From contig VFKA01000027.1 of NCBI GenBank assembly GCA_009885795.1, positions 1 to 64,000 of the forward strand: 64,000 nt of DNA. Direction: 5' to 3'. Made by a program: the position numbers and the translations under genes. The stretch is from Rhodospirillales bacterium (lineage in GTDB: Bacteria > Pseudomonadota > Alphaproteobacteria > Dongiales > Dongiaceae). Below are positions 24,503 through 32,587 of the stretch, one piece after another (within the stretch, counting starts at the first letter, position 1; each line of letters starts with the position of its first letter). Below the pieces are notes generated by a model. That model made no database searches, was not told the origin of the DNA, and saw only the letters and a list, made by a program, of their open reading frames with translations.

Positions 24503-25612
24503 TCATCCGGCTTGCAGCTTCGTCCGTATCAGGTCCGCGATCGAAAGCGCGGACGTGAGCCCCGGCGAATCCATGCCGTAGAGGGCGACCAGGCCGGGGG
24601 TGCCGTGATGCTCGGGCCCGCGAATCGCGAAATCCTGGGCCGCGGCGCCGGCCGGCTGAAGCTTGGGCCGTATGCCCGTGTAGCCCGGCCGAAGGCTGCC
24701 GTCGGGAAGATCGGGAAAGTAGGCGCGGATCGATGGGTAGAACAGCGCCGCGCGGTCGGCGTCGATGTCATAGTCGATCCGATCGACCCAGCGGATATCG
24801 GGCCCGAAGCGGCAACGGCCGGCCAGGTCCAGCGTCGAGTGGACGCCGAGACCGCCCTCGGACGGGATCGGATAGATCAAACGGCGGAAGGGCGAGGGTC
24901 CGGCATAGGTGAAGTAGTTGCCCTTCGCCATGTACGCCGGCGGTATCGATGTTGTATCGAGCCCCGACAGACGGCCGGCCACGCTTTGCGAATGCAGGCC
25001 GGCGGCGATGACGAGGTTGCGGCAGGCGATCGTCATGCGCTCGCGGCCGCCGACCCGAAGAATGAATCCCTCGGCGGTGACCATCCCGCCTTCGACCGGG
25101 CTGCCAAAGACGATCGTGGCGCCGTGCGCCTCCGCCTCGCCTAACAGGGCCTGCATGAAGCCATGGCTGTCGATGATGCCGGTCGAGGGCGACAGGAGCG
25201 CGCTCACGCACGTGACCGCCGGCTCCAGCCGGCGAACGTCGCCGGGGCCGAGGATCGCGAGGTCGGTGACGCCGCAGGCGATTGCGTTGGCGCGAAGCCG
25301 GGCCAACGCCGCCATTTGGCCGTCATCGGCGGCGACGATCAGCTTGCCGATCCGGCGATGGTCGATGCCACGCTCGGCGCAGAAGCGATAGAGGCGTTCG
25401 CGGCCATCGACGCACAGTTGCGCGCGCAATGACCCGGGCGGGTAGTAAATGCCGGCGTGAATGACTTCGCTGTTACGCGAACTGATCTCGCCGCCGAACG
25501 TCGCCGATCTTTCGAGAACAAGGACATCTTGCCCCGCCAAGGCCAGGGCCCGGGCCGCCGCCAGGCCCAGCACGCCGGCCCCGATGACGATGCTTTCGAC
25601 CGTTTCAGTCAT
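24503..25612 (-). CDS. FAD-dependent oxidoreductase, L-2-hydroxyglutarate oxidase-like (DAO family)
   Basis: A 369-residue flavoprotein with the FAD motif VIGAGVLGLAAARALALAG followed by LVLERSATFGGEISSRNSEVIHAGIYYPPGS. The last segment (S-S-R-N-S-E-V-I-H-A-G-I-Y-Y) is the signature of the LhgO / L-2-hydroxyglutarate dehydrogenase branch of the DAO family. The C-terminus includes LYPIPS-type strands and YTGIRPKL, then GLVALYGMDSPGLTSALSIA. Family members oxidise L-2-hydroxyglutarate to 2-oxoglutarate; relatives act on glycerol-3-phosphate or amino acids, so the substrate is likely but not certain. The true start is at 25612; the longer open frame upstream is antisense to the pentapeptide gene. 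Confidence 0.88.
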   Translation of the reverse strand: MTETVESIVIGAGVLGLAAARALALAGQDVLVLERSATFGGEISSRNSEVIHAGIYYPPGSLRAQLCVDGRERLYRFCAERGIDHRRIGKLIVAADDGQMAALARLRANAIACGVTDLAILGPGDVRRLEPAVTCVSALLSPSTGIIDSHGFMQALLGEAEAHGATIVFGSPVEGGMVTAEGFILRVGGRERMTIACRNLVIAAGLHSQSVAGRLSGLDTTSIPPAYMAKGNYFTYAGPSPFRRLIYPIPSEGGLGVHSTLDLAGRCRFGPDIRWVDRIDYDIDADRAALFYPSIRAYFPDLPDGSLRPGYTGIRPKLQPAGAAAQDFAIRGPEHHGTPGLVALYGMDSPGLTSALSIADLIRTKLQAG

Positions 25613-25621
25613 GCCGCCATC

Positions 25622-25630
25622 TGGTATAAT
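25622..25630 (+). promoter_or_regulatory. Extended -10 promoter of the pentapeptide gene
   Basis: TGGTATAAT contains a perfect TATAAT (25625-25630) with an upstream TG, an extended -10. It lies in the 60-bp gap between the two divergent genes, 43 bases before the ATG. The -35 region is poor, which is acceptable for extended -10 promoters. Confidence 0.5.
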
Positions 25631-25672
25631 GCCCGACAAGCCTTTGGCTACAAACAATTGGGATGTCGCCAC

Positions 25673-26488
25673 ATGAACGGATTCTTGCTTCTTGCTCTGG
25701 CGGCAATGGCGGTCGTTGTCGAGCCGGCGATCGGGTTGGCGGCCTGCGGCGACGCGCCGAAGCCGGGGGTCGATTGGTCGAAATGCGACAAATACAAGCG
25801 CCACATGATCGGCGCGCAACTGAGCGGCGCCAATCTTGCCGGCGCCGATTTCGGACGCGGCGATCTCAGCGAGGCCGATCTCAGCAACGCCAACTTGGCC
25901 GATGCCCATATGACCAAGGTGAAACTCGATGGCGCCAATCTGAGCGGCGCCAATCTCGCCAAGGCCGATGTCTTGCGCGCATCCTTGGTCAAAACCAATC
26001 TGTCCGGCGCCGTTCTCGTGGGCGCCGAGTTCAATCGATCGGACATGCGGGGCGCCAATCTCGATGGCGCCGATCTGACCAAGGCGGGGATGTCGCGCGT
26101 CGACCTGCGCGAGGCGACGCTCGTCGGCGCGAAAATGGAGAAGGCGGAGTTCGGACGCGCCTTGTTTGCCGGCGCCAAGCTCGCGCGTGCCAACCTTAAC
26201 AAGGCGGGCCTGCCCCGGGTCGATCTTTCCGGCGCCGATCTGACGGAAGCGGAATTGGTGCAGGCCTATCTCGCCTTCGCCAATCTTCAGGGCGTCATTT
26301 TGACACGGGCGAATCTCGAGGAGGCGGAATTGTTTCGGGCCAATATCGTCGGCACCGACCTTTCCTCCGTCCGGAATTTGAAACAGGCGCAAATCGATTC
26401 GGCCTGCGGCGACGCGACGACGATCTTGCCGCCGGCCGTGACGATGCCGGCGACATGGCCGTGCGTCGGCGCAAGCGGCGATGAGTGA
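25673..26488 (+). CDS. Exported pentapeptide-repeat protein
   Basis: A 271-residue protein with a signal peptide (MNGFLLLALAAMAVVVEPAIGLAACG) followed by a cysteine-containing stretch (ACGDAPKPGVDWSKCDKYK) and then about 40 consecutive pentapeptides of the A(D/N)Lxx type: GANLAGADFGRGDLSEADL, then LDGANLSGANLAKADVL and so on. These fold into a right-handed quadrilateral beta-helix. Known members mimic DNA or act as scaffolds, but an exported one more probably has a periplasmic structural role. The two cysteines near the N-terminus and one near the C-terminus (SACGDATTI) could form disulfides. No partner gene is evident. Confidence 0.9.
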   Translation: MNGFLLLALAAMAVVVEPAIGLAACGDAPKPGVDWSKCDKYKRHMIGAQLSGANLAGADFGRGDLSEADLSNANLADAHMTKVKLDGANLSGANLAKADVLRASLVKTNLSGAVLVGAEFNRSDMRGANLDGADLTKAGMSRVDLREATLVGAKMEKAEFGRALFAGAKLARANLNKAGLPRVDLSGADLTEAELVQAYLAFANLQGVILTRANLEEAELFRANIVGTDLSSVRNLKQAQIDSACGDATTILPPAVTMPATWPCVGASGDE

Positions 26489-26520
26489 CGAGATCCCGGT
26501 ATCGCAAATGCACGCAAACC

Positions 26521-26690
26521 GCCCTTCGAGACGCTCCCCCTCGGCAAGCTCGGGGTCGCTCCTCAGGGCGAGGATTTGTTTTTCTAAACAACGACCTCAT
26601 CCCGAGGAGGCCCCCTTCGACGCGAGCTTCGCGCTCGCTCAGGGCAGGCTGGCCGTCTCGAAGCCTCATCCTGAGCCTGTCGAAGGATGA
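26521..26690. repeat. Palindromic intergenic repeat, copy 3 (compound, degenerate)
   Basis: Contains CCTTCGAGACGCTCC, CTCCTCAGGGCGAGGA, CTCATCCCGAGGAGG, CCGTCTCGAAGCCTCATCCTGAGCCTGTCGAAGG. It combines the arms found in copies 1 and 2 and fills most of the gap between the pentapeptide gene and the molybdopterin operon. Confidence 0.7.
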
Positions 26691-26774
26691 CGTTGAAGCG
26701 AGACACGACCGTTTTTCAGCAACCTGCTAGAGCCCGATCGGGTATCGCATCGGGCTAACCCGCGAAGGCGAACC

Positions 26775-28835
26775 ATGCCTCTCGACATCGTCCATTCGAC
26801 CTGTCCGCACGATTGCCCGAGTACCTGCGCGCTCGAGGTCGAGAGGCTTGGGCCATCGACGATCGGCAAGGTCCATGGTGCCCGCGACAATGACTACACG
26901 GCGGGCGTGGTCTGCGCCAAGGTCGCCCGCTATGCCGAGCGCCAGCACCATCCGGATCGCCTCACGCGGCCGCTGAGGCGCGTCGGCGCCAAGGGCATCG
27001 GCATCGGCGCGTTCGAACCCATGAGCTGGCCCGATGCGCTGGACGAGGTGGCCGAAAAGTTGACAGCGGCGGCCGAGCGTCACGGCGCCGAAGCCGTCTG
27101 GCCGTACTTCTATGCCGGCACCATGGGGCTGGTTCAGCGCGACGGCATCGATCGCCTGCGCCATGCCATGGGCTACTCGCGGGAAAAGGAGACCATCTGC
27201 GTGGCGCTGTCGGATGCCGGTTGGCTTGCCGGCGTCGGGGTGAAACGCGGGGTCGACGCGCGCGAGATCGCGGACTCGGAGTTGATCGTCATGTGGGGCG
27301 GCAATCCGGTCGCCACCCAGGTCAACGTGATGACCCACATCAGCCGGGCCCGCAAGGAACGGGGCGCGCCCTTCGTCGTCGTCGATCCCTATCGCACCGG
27401 GACGGCCGCCGTGGCGGATCGCCACCTCATGCTACGGCCAGGCACCGATGGGGCGCTCGCTTGCGCGGTCATGCACGTCCTGTTCAAGGAAGGCTTCGCG
27501 GATTGGGACTACATGAACCGCTATGCCGACGCGCCGAAAGAACTGGAGGCGCATGTCGAAAGCCGGACGCCGGAATGGGCGGCGGCGATCACCGGCCTTT
27601 CGGTCGAGGAGATCGTGGATTTCGCGCGCCTTTACGGCCGAACCCGGCGCAGCTTTATTCGCGTCGGCTACGGATTCTCGCGCTCGCGCAACGGTGCTTC
27701 CAATCTGCATGCGGTCACCTGCCTGCCGACGGTGACGGGCGCCTGGCGCCATCGCGGCGGCGGAGCGCTCTACAGCAATGGCGGCCTCTATCCGATCGAC
27801 CGGACGCTCATCAAGGGGCTCGACGTCCTCGACCGCTCGACCAGGCTGCTCGACCAATCGCGGATCGGCCCGATCTTGACCGGCGACCGGCGCGACCTCG
27901 GCGACGGGCCGCCGGTCACGGCGCTGTTCATTCAGAACACCAATCCGATGTCGGTCTGCCCCGATTTGGCGAAAGTTCGGCAGGGCTTCATGCGCGACGA
28001 TCTGTTCACCTGCGTGCACGAGCAGTTCATGACCGACACCGCCGCGATGGCCGATATCGTCTTGCCGGCGACCACGTTCCTCGAGCATGACGATGTTTAC
28101 ATCGCCGGCGGCCATACTTACATCCAGGTGGCGCGGAAGGTGGTGGAGCCGCCAGGCGAAGCGAGGCCCAATCACTGGGTCGTTTGCGAACTGGCTCGCC
28201 GGTTGGGGGCGAAGCATCCGGGCTTCGCCATGTCGGAATGGCAGATCATCGACGCCACGCTCCGCGCCTCGGGCCTGCCGGATGCGGAGACCGTTCATGC
28301 GAAGCATTGGCATGACTGCGCGCTCGATTTCGACGGCATGCATTTCCTGGATGGATTTGGCACGCCCGACAAGCGATTCCACTTCAAGGCGGATTGGAGC
28401 CGGGTCGGAAGCAATCATGCCGGCATGCCGTCCTTGCCCGATCACTACGCGGTCATCGACGCGCCGGACGCCCTGCATCCCTTCCGGCTGGTGACGGCGC
28501 CGGCCCGCCAGTTCCTCAATTCGAGCTTCACCGAGACGCCGGGCTCGCGCCGCCGCGAGCAGCGCCCGACCGTTCTCATTCATGGCGAGGACGCCGAGGG
28601 TCTCGGCATCGGCGAGGGCGATCGCGTCCGCGTCGGCAACCGGCAGGCTTCGATCGTGGTCCACGCCCGGCGTTTCGACGGGCTACAGCGGGGCGTCGCC
28701 GTCATCGAAAGCATCTGGCCCAATGGCGCGTTCGAGGAAGGCCTGGGCGTGAACGCGCTCGTCAGCGCCGAGGCCGCCCAGCCCAATGGCGGGGCCGTCT
28801 TTCATGACACGGCGGTCTGGGTGAGGCCGGCATGA
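26775..28835 (+). CDS. Molybdopterin-dependent oxidoreductase (DMSO reductase family)
   Basis: A 686-residue protein with the N-terminal [4Fe-4S] motif C10-x3-C14-x3-C18-x28-C47 (HSTCPHDCPSTCAL, then VVCAKV), followed by molybdopterin oxidoreductase segments: ELIVMWGGNPVATQ, FIRVGYGFSRSRNG, and FIQNTNPMSVCPD. The C-terminal molybdopterin-dinucleotide-binding domain has RLVTAPARQFLNSSF and LGIGEGDRVRVGN. No twin-arginine signal is present, so it is probably cytoplasmic. The residue following GTDGALACAV gives no clear Mo ligand assignment. It opens a three-gene run (ATGA overlap with the VWA gene, then the J-domain gene). The electron partner and substrate are not identifiable. Confidence 0.92.
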   Translation: MPLDIVHSTCPHDCPSTCALEVERLGPSTIGKVHGARDNDYTAGVVCAKVARYAERQHHPDRLTRPLRRVGAKGIGIGAFEPMSWPDALDEVAEKLTAAAERHGAEAVWPYFYAGTMGLVQRDGIDRLRHAMGYSREKETICVALSDAGWLAGVGVKRGVDAREIADSELIVMWGGNPVATQVNVMTHISRARKERGAPFVVVDPYRTGTAAVADRHLMLRPGTDGALACAVMHVLFKEGFADWDYMNRYADAPKELEAHVESRTPEWAAAITGLSVEEIVDFARLYGRTRRSFIRVGYGFSRSRNGASNLHAVTCLPTVTGAWRHRGGGALYSNGGLYPIDRTLIKGLDVLDRSTRLLDQSRIGPILTGDRRDLGDGPPVTALFIQNTNPMSVCPDLAKVRQGFMRDDLFTCVHEQFMTDTAAMADIVLPATTFLEHDDVYIAGGHTYIQVARKVVEPPGEARPNHWVVCELARRLGAKHPGFAMSEWQIIDATLRASGLPDAETVHAKHWHDCALDFDGMHFLDGFGTPDKRFHFKADWSRVGSNHAGMPSLPDHYAVIDAPDALHPFRLVTAPARQFLNSSFTETPGSRRREQRPTVLIHGEDAEGLGIGEGDRVRVGNRQASIVVHARRFDGLQRGVAVIESIWPNGAFEEGLGVNALVSAEAAQPNGGAVFHDTAVWVRPA

Positions 28836-29545
28836 CGGGTCCGGACAAGAAACTTCCGAGCGAGCGCCGGTCCGGAACGGTGGACGCATTCCTTCGAAAG
28901 GTCGCGGCGACGCCGCCGCCGAAAACGATGGGCAAGCGCGGGCGCCTGCTGTTCGGCATGGATGCGACCGCCAGCCGCGAACCCAGCTGGGACATCGCGT
29001 GCCAGATTCAAGGCGAGATGTTCGCGGAAGCCGGATCGCTGGGCGGACTCGACATCCAACTCGCCTACTACCGCGGATTCGGCGACTTCGAAACGACGGC
29101 GTGGTTGGGCGATACCGCCGCGCTCGCCGGGCACATGACCGGCGTCGCCTGCCGCGGCGGCAAGACGCAGATCGCCAGGTTGCTGACCCATGCGATTGGC
29201 GAGACCGAGCGGAGCCGAGTGAGCGCGCTGGTGTTTGTCGGCGATTGCATGGAAGAAGACGTGGACGAGCTTTGCCATCTTGCCGGGCGGCTTGGGCTGC
29301 TGGGCGTGCCGGCGTTCATGTTCCACGAGGGCGGCGATCCGGTGGCGGCGAAGACCTTCAAGGAGATCGCGCGGCTGACGCAGGGTGCCTACTGCTCGTT
29401 CGATGCCGGCAGTGCCGGGCAGCTGCGCGAGCTTCTGCGTGCCGTCGCGGCCTTCGCCGCGGGCGGCCGTCTTGCCCTCGAGAAGTATGGCCGGCGCGCC
29501 GGGGGCGGCGCTTTGCGCCTGTCGCACCAGATGGGCCGGCGATAA
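28832..29545 (+). CDS. VWA-like protein, unknown function
   Basis: A 237-residue protein with a von Willebrand factor A-like core. RLLFGMDATASREPSW carries a variant metal site D44-x-T-x-S48 (the usual form is D-x-S-x-S). LDIQLAYYRGFGDF, then GGKTQIARLL and SALVFVGDCMEEDVDEL, follow the Rossmann-like strand order of VWA domains. The start codon overlaps the stop of the oxidoreductase gene (ATGA), so translation is coupled. VWA proteins next to metallo-enzymes often act in cofactor insertion or assembly, sometimes with an AAA ATPase, but none is present here. The role is an inference from context. Confidence 0.8.
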   Translation: MTGPDKKLPSERRSGTVDAFLRKVAATPPPKTMGKRGRLLFGMDATASREPSWDIACQIQGEMFAEAGSLGGLDIQLAYYRGFGDFETTAWLGDTAALAGHMTGVACRGGKTQIARLLTHAIGETERSRVSALVFVGDCMEEDVDELCHLAGRLGLLGVPAFMFHEGGDPVAAKTFKEIARLTQGAYCSFDAGSAGQLRELLRAVAAFAAGGRLALEKYGRRAGGGALRLSHQMGRR

Positions 29546-29551
29546 CAGCCG

Positions 29552-30262
29552 ATGACGCTGGCCTATCTCTTCCTCGGCCTGCTGCTGATGGCTGGCTTCG
29601 TCGGCGGCCTGCGCTGGCTGGCTGGCGCCGACCCGGCCGCCTTGGCGCGCGCCGTCCGATGGCTATCGATTGGCGTCGGAGCGGCGGGCGTCGCGATATT
29701 GGTCTTTTATGGCCGCGCCGGCTTGTTGATGATGCTGGCCGCCCTGCTGATGCCCTTCCTGGGGCGCCGGTTCGCGCAACGCCAGCGCCAGCGCGCGACC
29801 ATGGGGCCGTCGCCGGCGCAGGCCTCGCGCGTCGAAACAGCATATCTCGACATGAAGCTCGACCACGATTCCGGGCGCATGACCGGCCGCGTCCGGGCGG
29901 GCCGCTTTGAAGGGCGCGAGCTCGGCGCATTGACATTGGCCGAGCTTCTCGAACTGCTGGCGGAATGCGCGGCCGCGGACGCTCAATCGGTCACGCTGCT
30001 CGAAGCGTTTCTCGATCGCGAGCATGGCGCGGCTTGGCGGGAATCGAGCGAGAAATCGGCGGGAGATTCGGCCCCGCCCGCGGGCGCCATGACCGAGGAC
30101 GAGGCGCTCCAGGTTCTTGGATTGAAGCGGGGCGCAAGCAAGCAAGACATCACCGACGCCTATCGGCGGCTGCTGCTGAAATTGCATCCCGATCACGGCG
30201 GTTCGGGCTACCTGGCGGCGCAGATCATTCGCGCGCACGACCTGTTGGTTGGGGACCGCTAG
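29552..30262 (+). CDS. Membrane-anchored J-domain protein
   Basis: A 236-residue protein. Two hydrophobic segments at the N-terminus (LAYLFLGLLLMAGFVGGL and VGAAGVAILVFYG, plus LLMMLAALLMPFLG) anchor it in the membrane. The C-terminus (about residues 180-236) is a DnaJ-like J domain with the HPD motif at H212-P213-D214 in LLLKLHPDHGGSG. The middle (AYLDMKLDHDSGRMTGRVRAG) is shared with other alphaproteobacterial proteins of this type. A J domain stimulates DnaK, so this may recruit the chaperone to the membrane. It begins 6 bp after the VWA gene, which places it in the same operon, but the link to the oxidoreductase is unclear. Confidence 0.88.
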   Translation: MTLAYLFLGLLLMAGFVGGLRWLAGADPAALARAVRWLSIGVGAAGVAILVFYGRAGLLMMLAALLMPFLGRRFAQRQRQRATMGPSPAQASRVETAYLDMKLDHDSGRMTGRVRAGRFEGRELGALTLAELLELLAECAAADAQSVTLLEAFLDREHGAAWRESSEKSAGDSAPPAGAMTEDEALQVLGLKRGASKQDITDAYRRLLLKLHPDHGGSGYLAAQIIRAHDLLVGDR

Positions 30263-30343
30263 GGCTCGGCTTGCGCGCGCGCCGCGCGGTGTGGCAAGAA
30301 GGTGATCCATCGATCGCCACATCGTAAGGCCAAGGGAGCCGGC

Positions 30344-31240
30344 ATGACATTGCGCAAGGCTATCTTTCCGATAGCCGGTCTTGGAACGCGCTTTCTGCCG
30401 GCGACGAAGTCCGTGCCCAAGGAGATGTTGCCGGTCGTCGATAAGCCGCTCATTCAATACGCCGTCGAGGAGGCGCGGGCGGCTGGAATCGAGGAATTCA
30501 TCTTTGTCGTCAGGCCGGGCAACCGAACGATCGAAGCGCATTTCAGCCGTTCGCCGGATTTGGAGGACAATTTGCGCCGGCGCGGGCGCAAGGCGGAACT
30601 GGAATCGATAATTTCGTCATGCATCGACCCGGCCAAGGCCAGATATGTTCCGCAAGATCGACCGCTGGGGCTCGGTCACGCCATCTCGTGCGCGCAAGAA
30701 TATGCCGGTGACGAGCCGGTCGCGATCCTGCTGCCTGACGACCTCATTCGGGCGCCGGCACCCTGTCTCGTGCAAATGGCGGAAGCATTCGGCCGGCGCG
30801 GCGGCAACATGATCGCCGTCATGGACGTGCCGAAGGTCGAGGCGCCGCGCTACGGCATGGTCGAACCAGGGCATCGCGACGGCCGGTTGATCGAGATCAA
30901 GGGGTTGGTGGAGAAGCCCACGCCCGAGGCGGCGCCATCGACGCTTGCCATCGTCGGGCGCTACATCGTGCAGCCGGGCGTCTTCCGGCACCTGATGCGC
31001 CGACAACCCGGAGCCGGTGGGGAAATACAGCTCACCGACGCGCTGGCTTCCATGATCGGCGAGGCGCCATGCCATGGGTTTCGATTCGAGGGCCGGCGCT
31101 TCGATTGCGGCGCCAAGATCGGGTTCCTGGAGGCGAACCTGGCCTATGCCTTGAGCGATTCGATGATCGGCGAAGAAGCGCGCCGCTTGGTCCGGCGATA
31201 TGCCTCCGGCGAGGCGGTGTCCTCGGCCGGCGGCCGTTGA
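30344..31240 (+). CDS. galU: UTP-glucose-1-phosphate uridylyltransferase
   Basis: A 298-residue enzyme that makes UDP-glucose from UTP and glucose-1-phosphate. The nucleotide-binding signature IAGLGTRFLPATKSVPKEML lies near the N-terminus, followed by VDKPLIQYAVEEA. Later come AILLPDDLI, VEKPTPEAAPSTLAIVGRYI and GGEIQLTDAL, all typical of GalU. GGGAG precedes the ATG at 30344. It is followed by ugd and a phosphohexomutase, so the three together supply UDP-glucose and UDP-glucuronate for surface polysaccharides. Confidence 0.96.
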   Translation: MTLRKAIFPIAGLGTRFLPATKSVPKEMLPVVDKPLIQYAVEEARAAGIEEFIFVVRPGNRTIEAHFSRSPDLEDNLRRRGRKAELESIISSCIDPAKARYVPQDRPLGLGHAISCAQEYAGDEPVAILLPDDLIRAPAPCLVQMAEAFGRRGGNMIAVMDVPKVEAPRYGMVEPGHRDGRLIEIKGLVEKPTPEAAPSTLAIVGRYIVQPGVFRHLMRRQPGAGGEIQLTDALASMIGEAPCHGFRFEGRRFDCGAKIGFLEANLAYALSDSMIGEEARRLVRRYASGEAVSSAGGR

Positions 31241-31261
31241 CCTAACCGATATCGGCCAGCC

Positions 31262-32587
31262 ATGCGTATCGCCATTGTCGGTTGCGGCTATGTCGGACTG
31301 GTGTCGGGCGCGTGCTTTTCCGAATTCGGCATCGAGGTCGCGTGCGTGGACAGCGCGATCGAGCGCGTGGCCTCGCTCACCCGCAACGAGATCCCCATCT
31401 TCGAGCCGGGGCTTGGGGAACTGGTGCGCCGAAACCGCGAGGCCGGCCGGCTATCCTTCACGACGGATTTGACGGCGGCGGTTCGCGGCGCGGCGGCCGT
31501 CTTCATCGCGGTCGGCACGCCCAGCCGGCGCGGCGATGGGCACGCGGATCTCAGTCACGTCTACGCCGCGGTGGATGAGATCGCGCGCGTCCTGGACCGC
31601 GACACGGTCGTCGTCACCAAATCGACGGTGCCGGTCGGTACGGGGCGCGAGGTAGCGCGGCGCGTGCGCGCCATTCGGCCGGACCTCGAGTTTGACATCG
31701 TTTCAAATCCGGAATTCCTGCGCGAAGGTTCCGCGATCGAGGACTTCATGCGGCCGGACCGTATCGTGATCGGCGCGGAGAGCGACCGTGCCCGCGCGAT
31801 CATGCGCGACATCTACCGGCCGCTCTTTCTCATCGAGACGCCGATGATCTTCACCGATCTCGAGACGGCGGAACTCATCAAGTATGCGTCGAACAGCTTC
31901 CTCGCGGCCAAGGTCGCCTTCGTCAACGAGATCGCCGATCTTTGCGAACGGGTCGGCGCGGATGTGCAGGACGTCGCCAGGGGCATGGGTCTCGACGGGC
32001 GGATCGGCGCCAAATTCCTTCATGCCGGACCGGGTTTCGGCGGTTCATGCTTCCCCAAGGACGCCAAGGCTCTGATCGAGACCGCGCGGGCGGCGGGAAC
32101 GCCGCTCAGCATCGTCGAAACGGCCCTGGCGGCCAACGATGCCCGCAAAGCCGGCATGGCCGGCCGGATCGTGGCGGCCTGCGGCGGATCGGTGTCCGGC
32201 ATGACGATCGCGGCGCTGGGCCTGACGTTCAAGCCCAACACCGATGACATGCGCGACAGCCCGAGCCTCGCTATTCTGCCGGCATTGAAGCATGCCGGTG
32301 CCACGTTGCGCGCCTACGATCCGGAAGGCATGGCCGAGGCCCGGCGGCTGATGCCCTGGGTCGCGTATTGCGATGACGCCTACGAAGCCATGCGGGGGGC
32401 CGATGCCGTGGTCATCATCACCGAATGGAACCAGTTTCGGGCGCTCGATCTGGCTCGGATGAAGGCGTTGCTTCGCCGGCCTATCATCGTCGATCTGCGC
32501 AACGTCTATCGGCCGGCCGACATCGCCGCGGCCGGCTTCCGCTACGTCAGCATCGGGCGCGCGCCGGCCGGGCGAGGCGAAGCTTGA
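31262..32587 (+). CDS. ugd: UDP-glucose 6-dehydrogenase
   Basis: A 441-residue NAD-dependent enzyme that oxidises UDP-glucose to UDP-glucuronate. The Rossmann motif IVGCGYVGLVSGACFSEFG opens the protein; VTKSTVPVGTG and NPEFLREGSAIEDF are conserved, and the catalytic cysteine is C263 in FGGSCFPKDAKAL. The C-terminal domain has LGLTFKPNTDDMRDSPS. It begins 21 bp after galU, and its stop TGA overlaps the TTG start of the next gene. Its substrate is the product of GalU. Confidence 0.97.
   Translation: MRIAIVGCGYVGLVSGACFSEFGIEVACVDSAIERVASLTRNEIPIFEPGLGELVRRNREAGRLSFTTDLTAAVRGAAAVFIAVGTPSRRGDGHADLSHVYAAVDEIARVLDRDTVVVTKSTVPVGTGREVARRVRAIRPDLEFDIVSNPEFLREGSAIEDFMRPDRIVIGAESDRARAIMRDIYRPLFLIETPMIFTDLETAELIKYASNSFLAAKVAFVNEIADLCERVGADVQDVARGMGLDGRIGAKFLHAGPGFGGSCFPKDAKALIETARAAGTPLSIVETALAANDARKAGMAGRIVAACGGSVSGMTIAALGLTFKPNTDDMRDSPSLAILPALKHAGATLRAYDPEGMAEARRLMPWVAYCDDAYEAMRGADAVVIITEWNQFRALDLARMKALLRRPIIVDLRNVYRPADIAAAGFRYVSIGRAPAGRGEA

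Noticed and set aside
24503-26392. A 629-residue fusion of an oxidase with an N-terminal extension
   Set aside because: The upstream part is antisense to the pentapeptide-repeat gene. The FAD motif and start at 25612 define the real protein.
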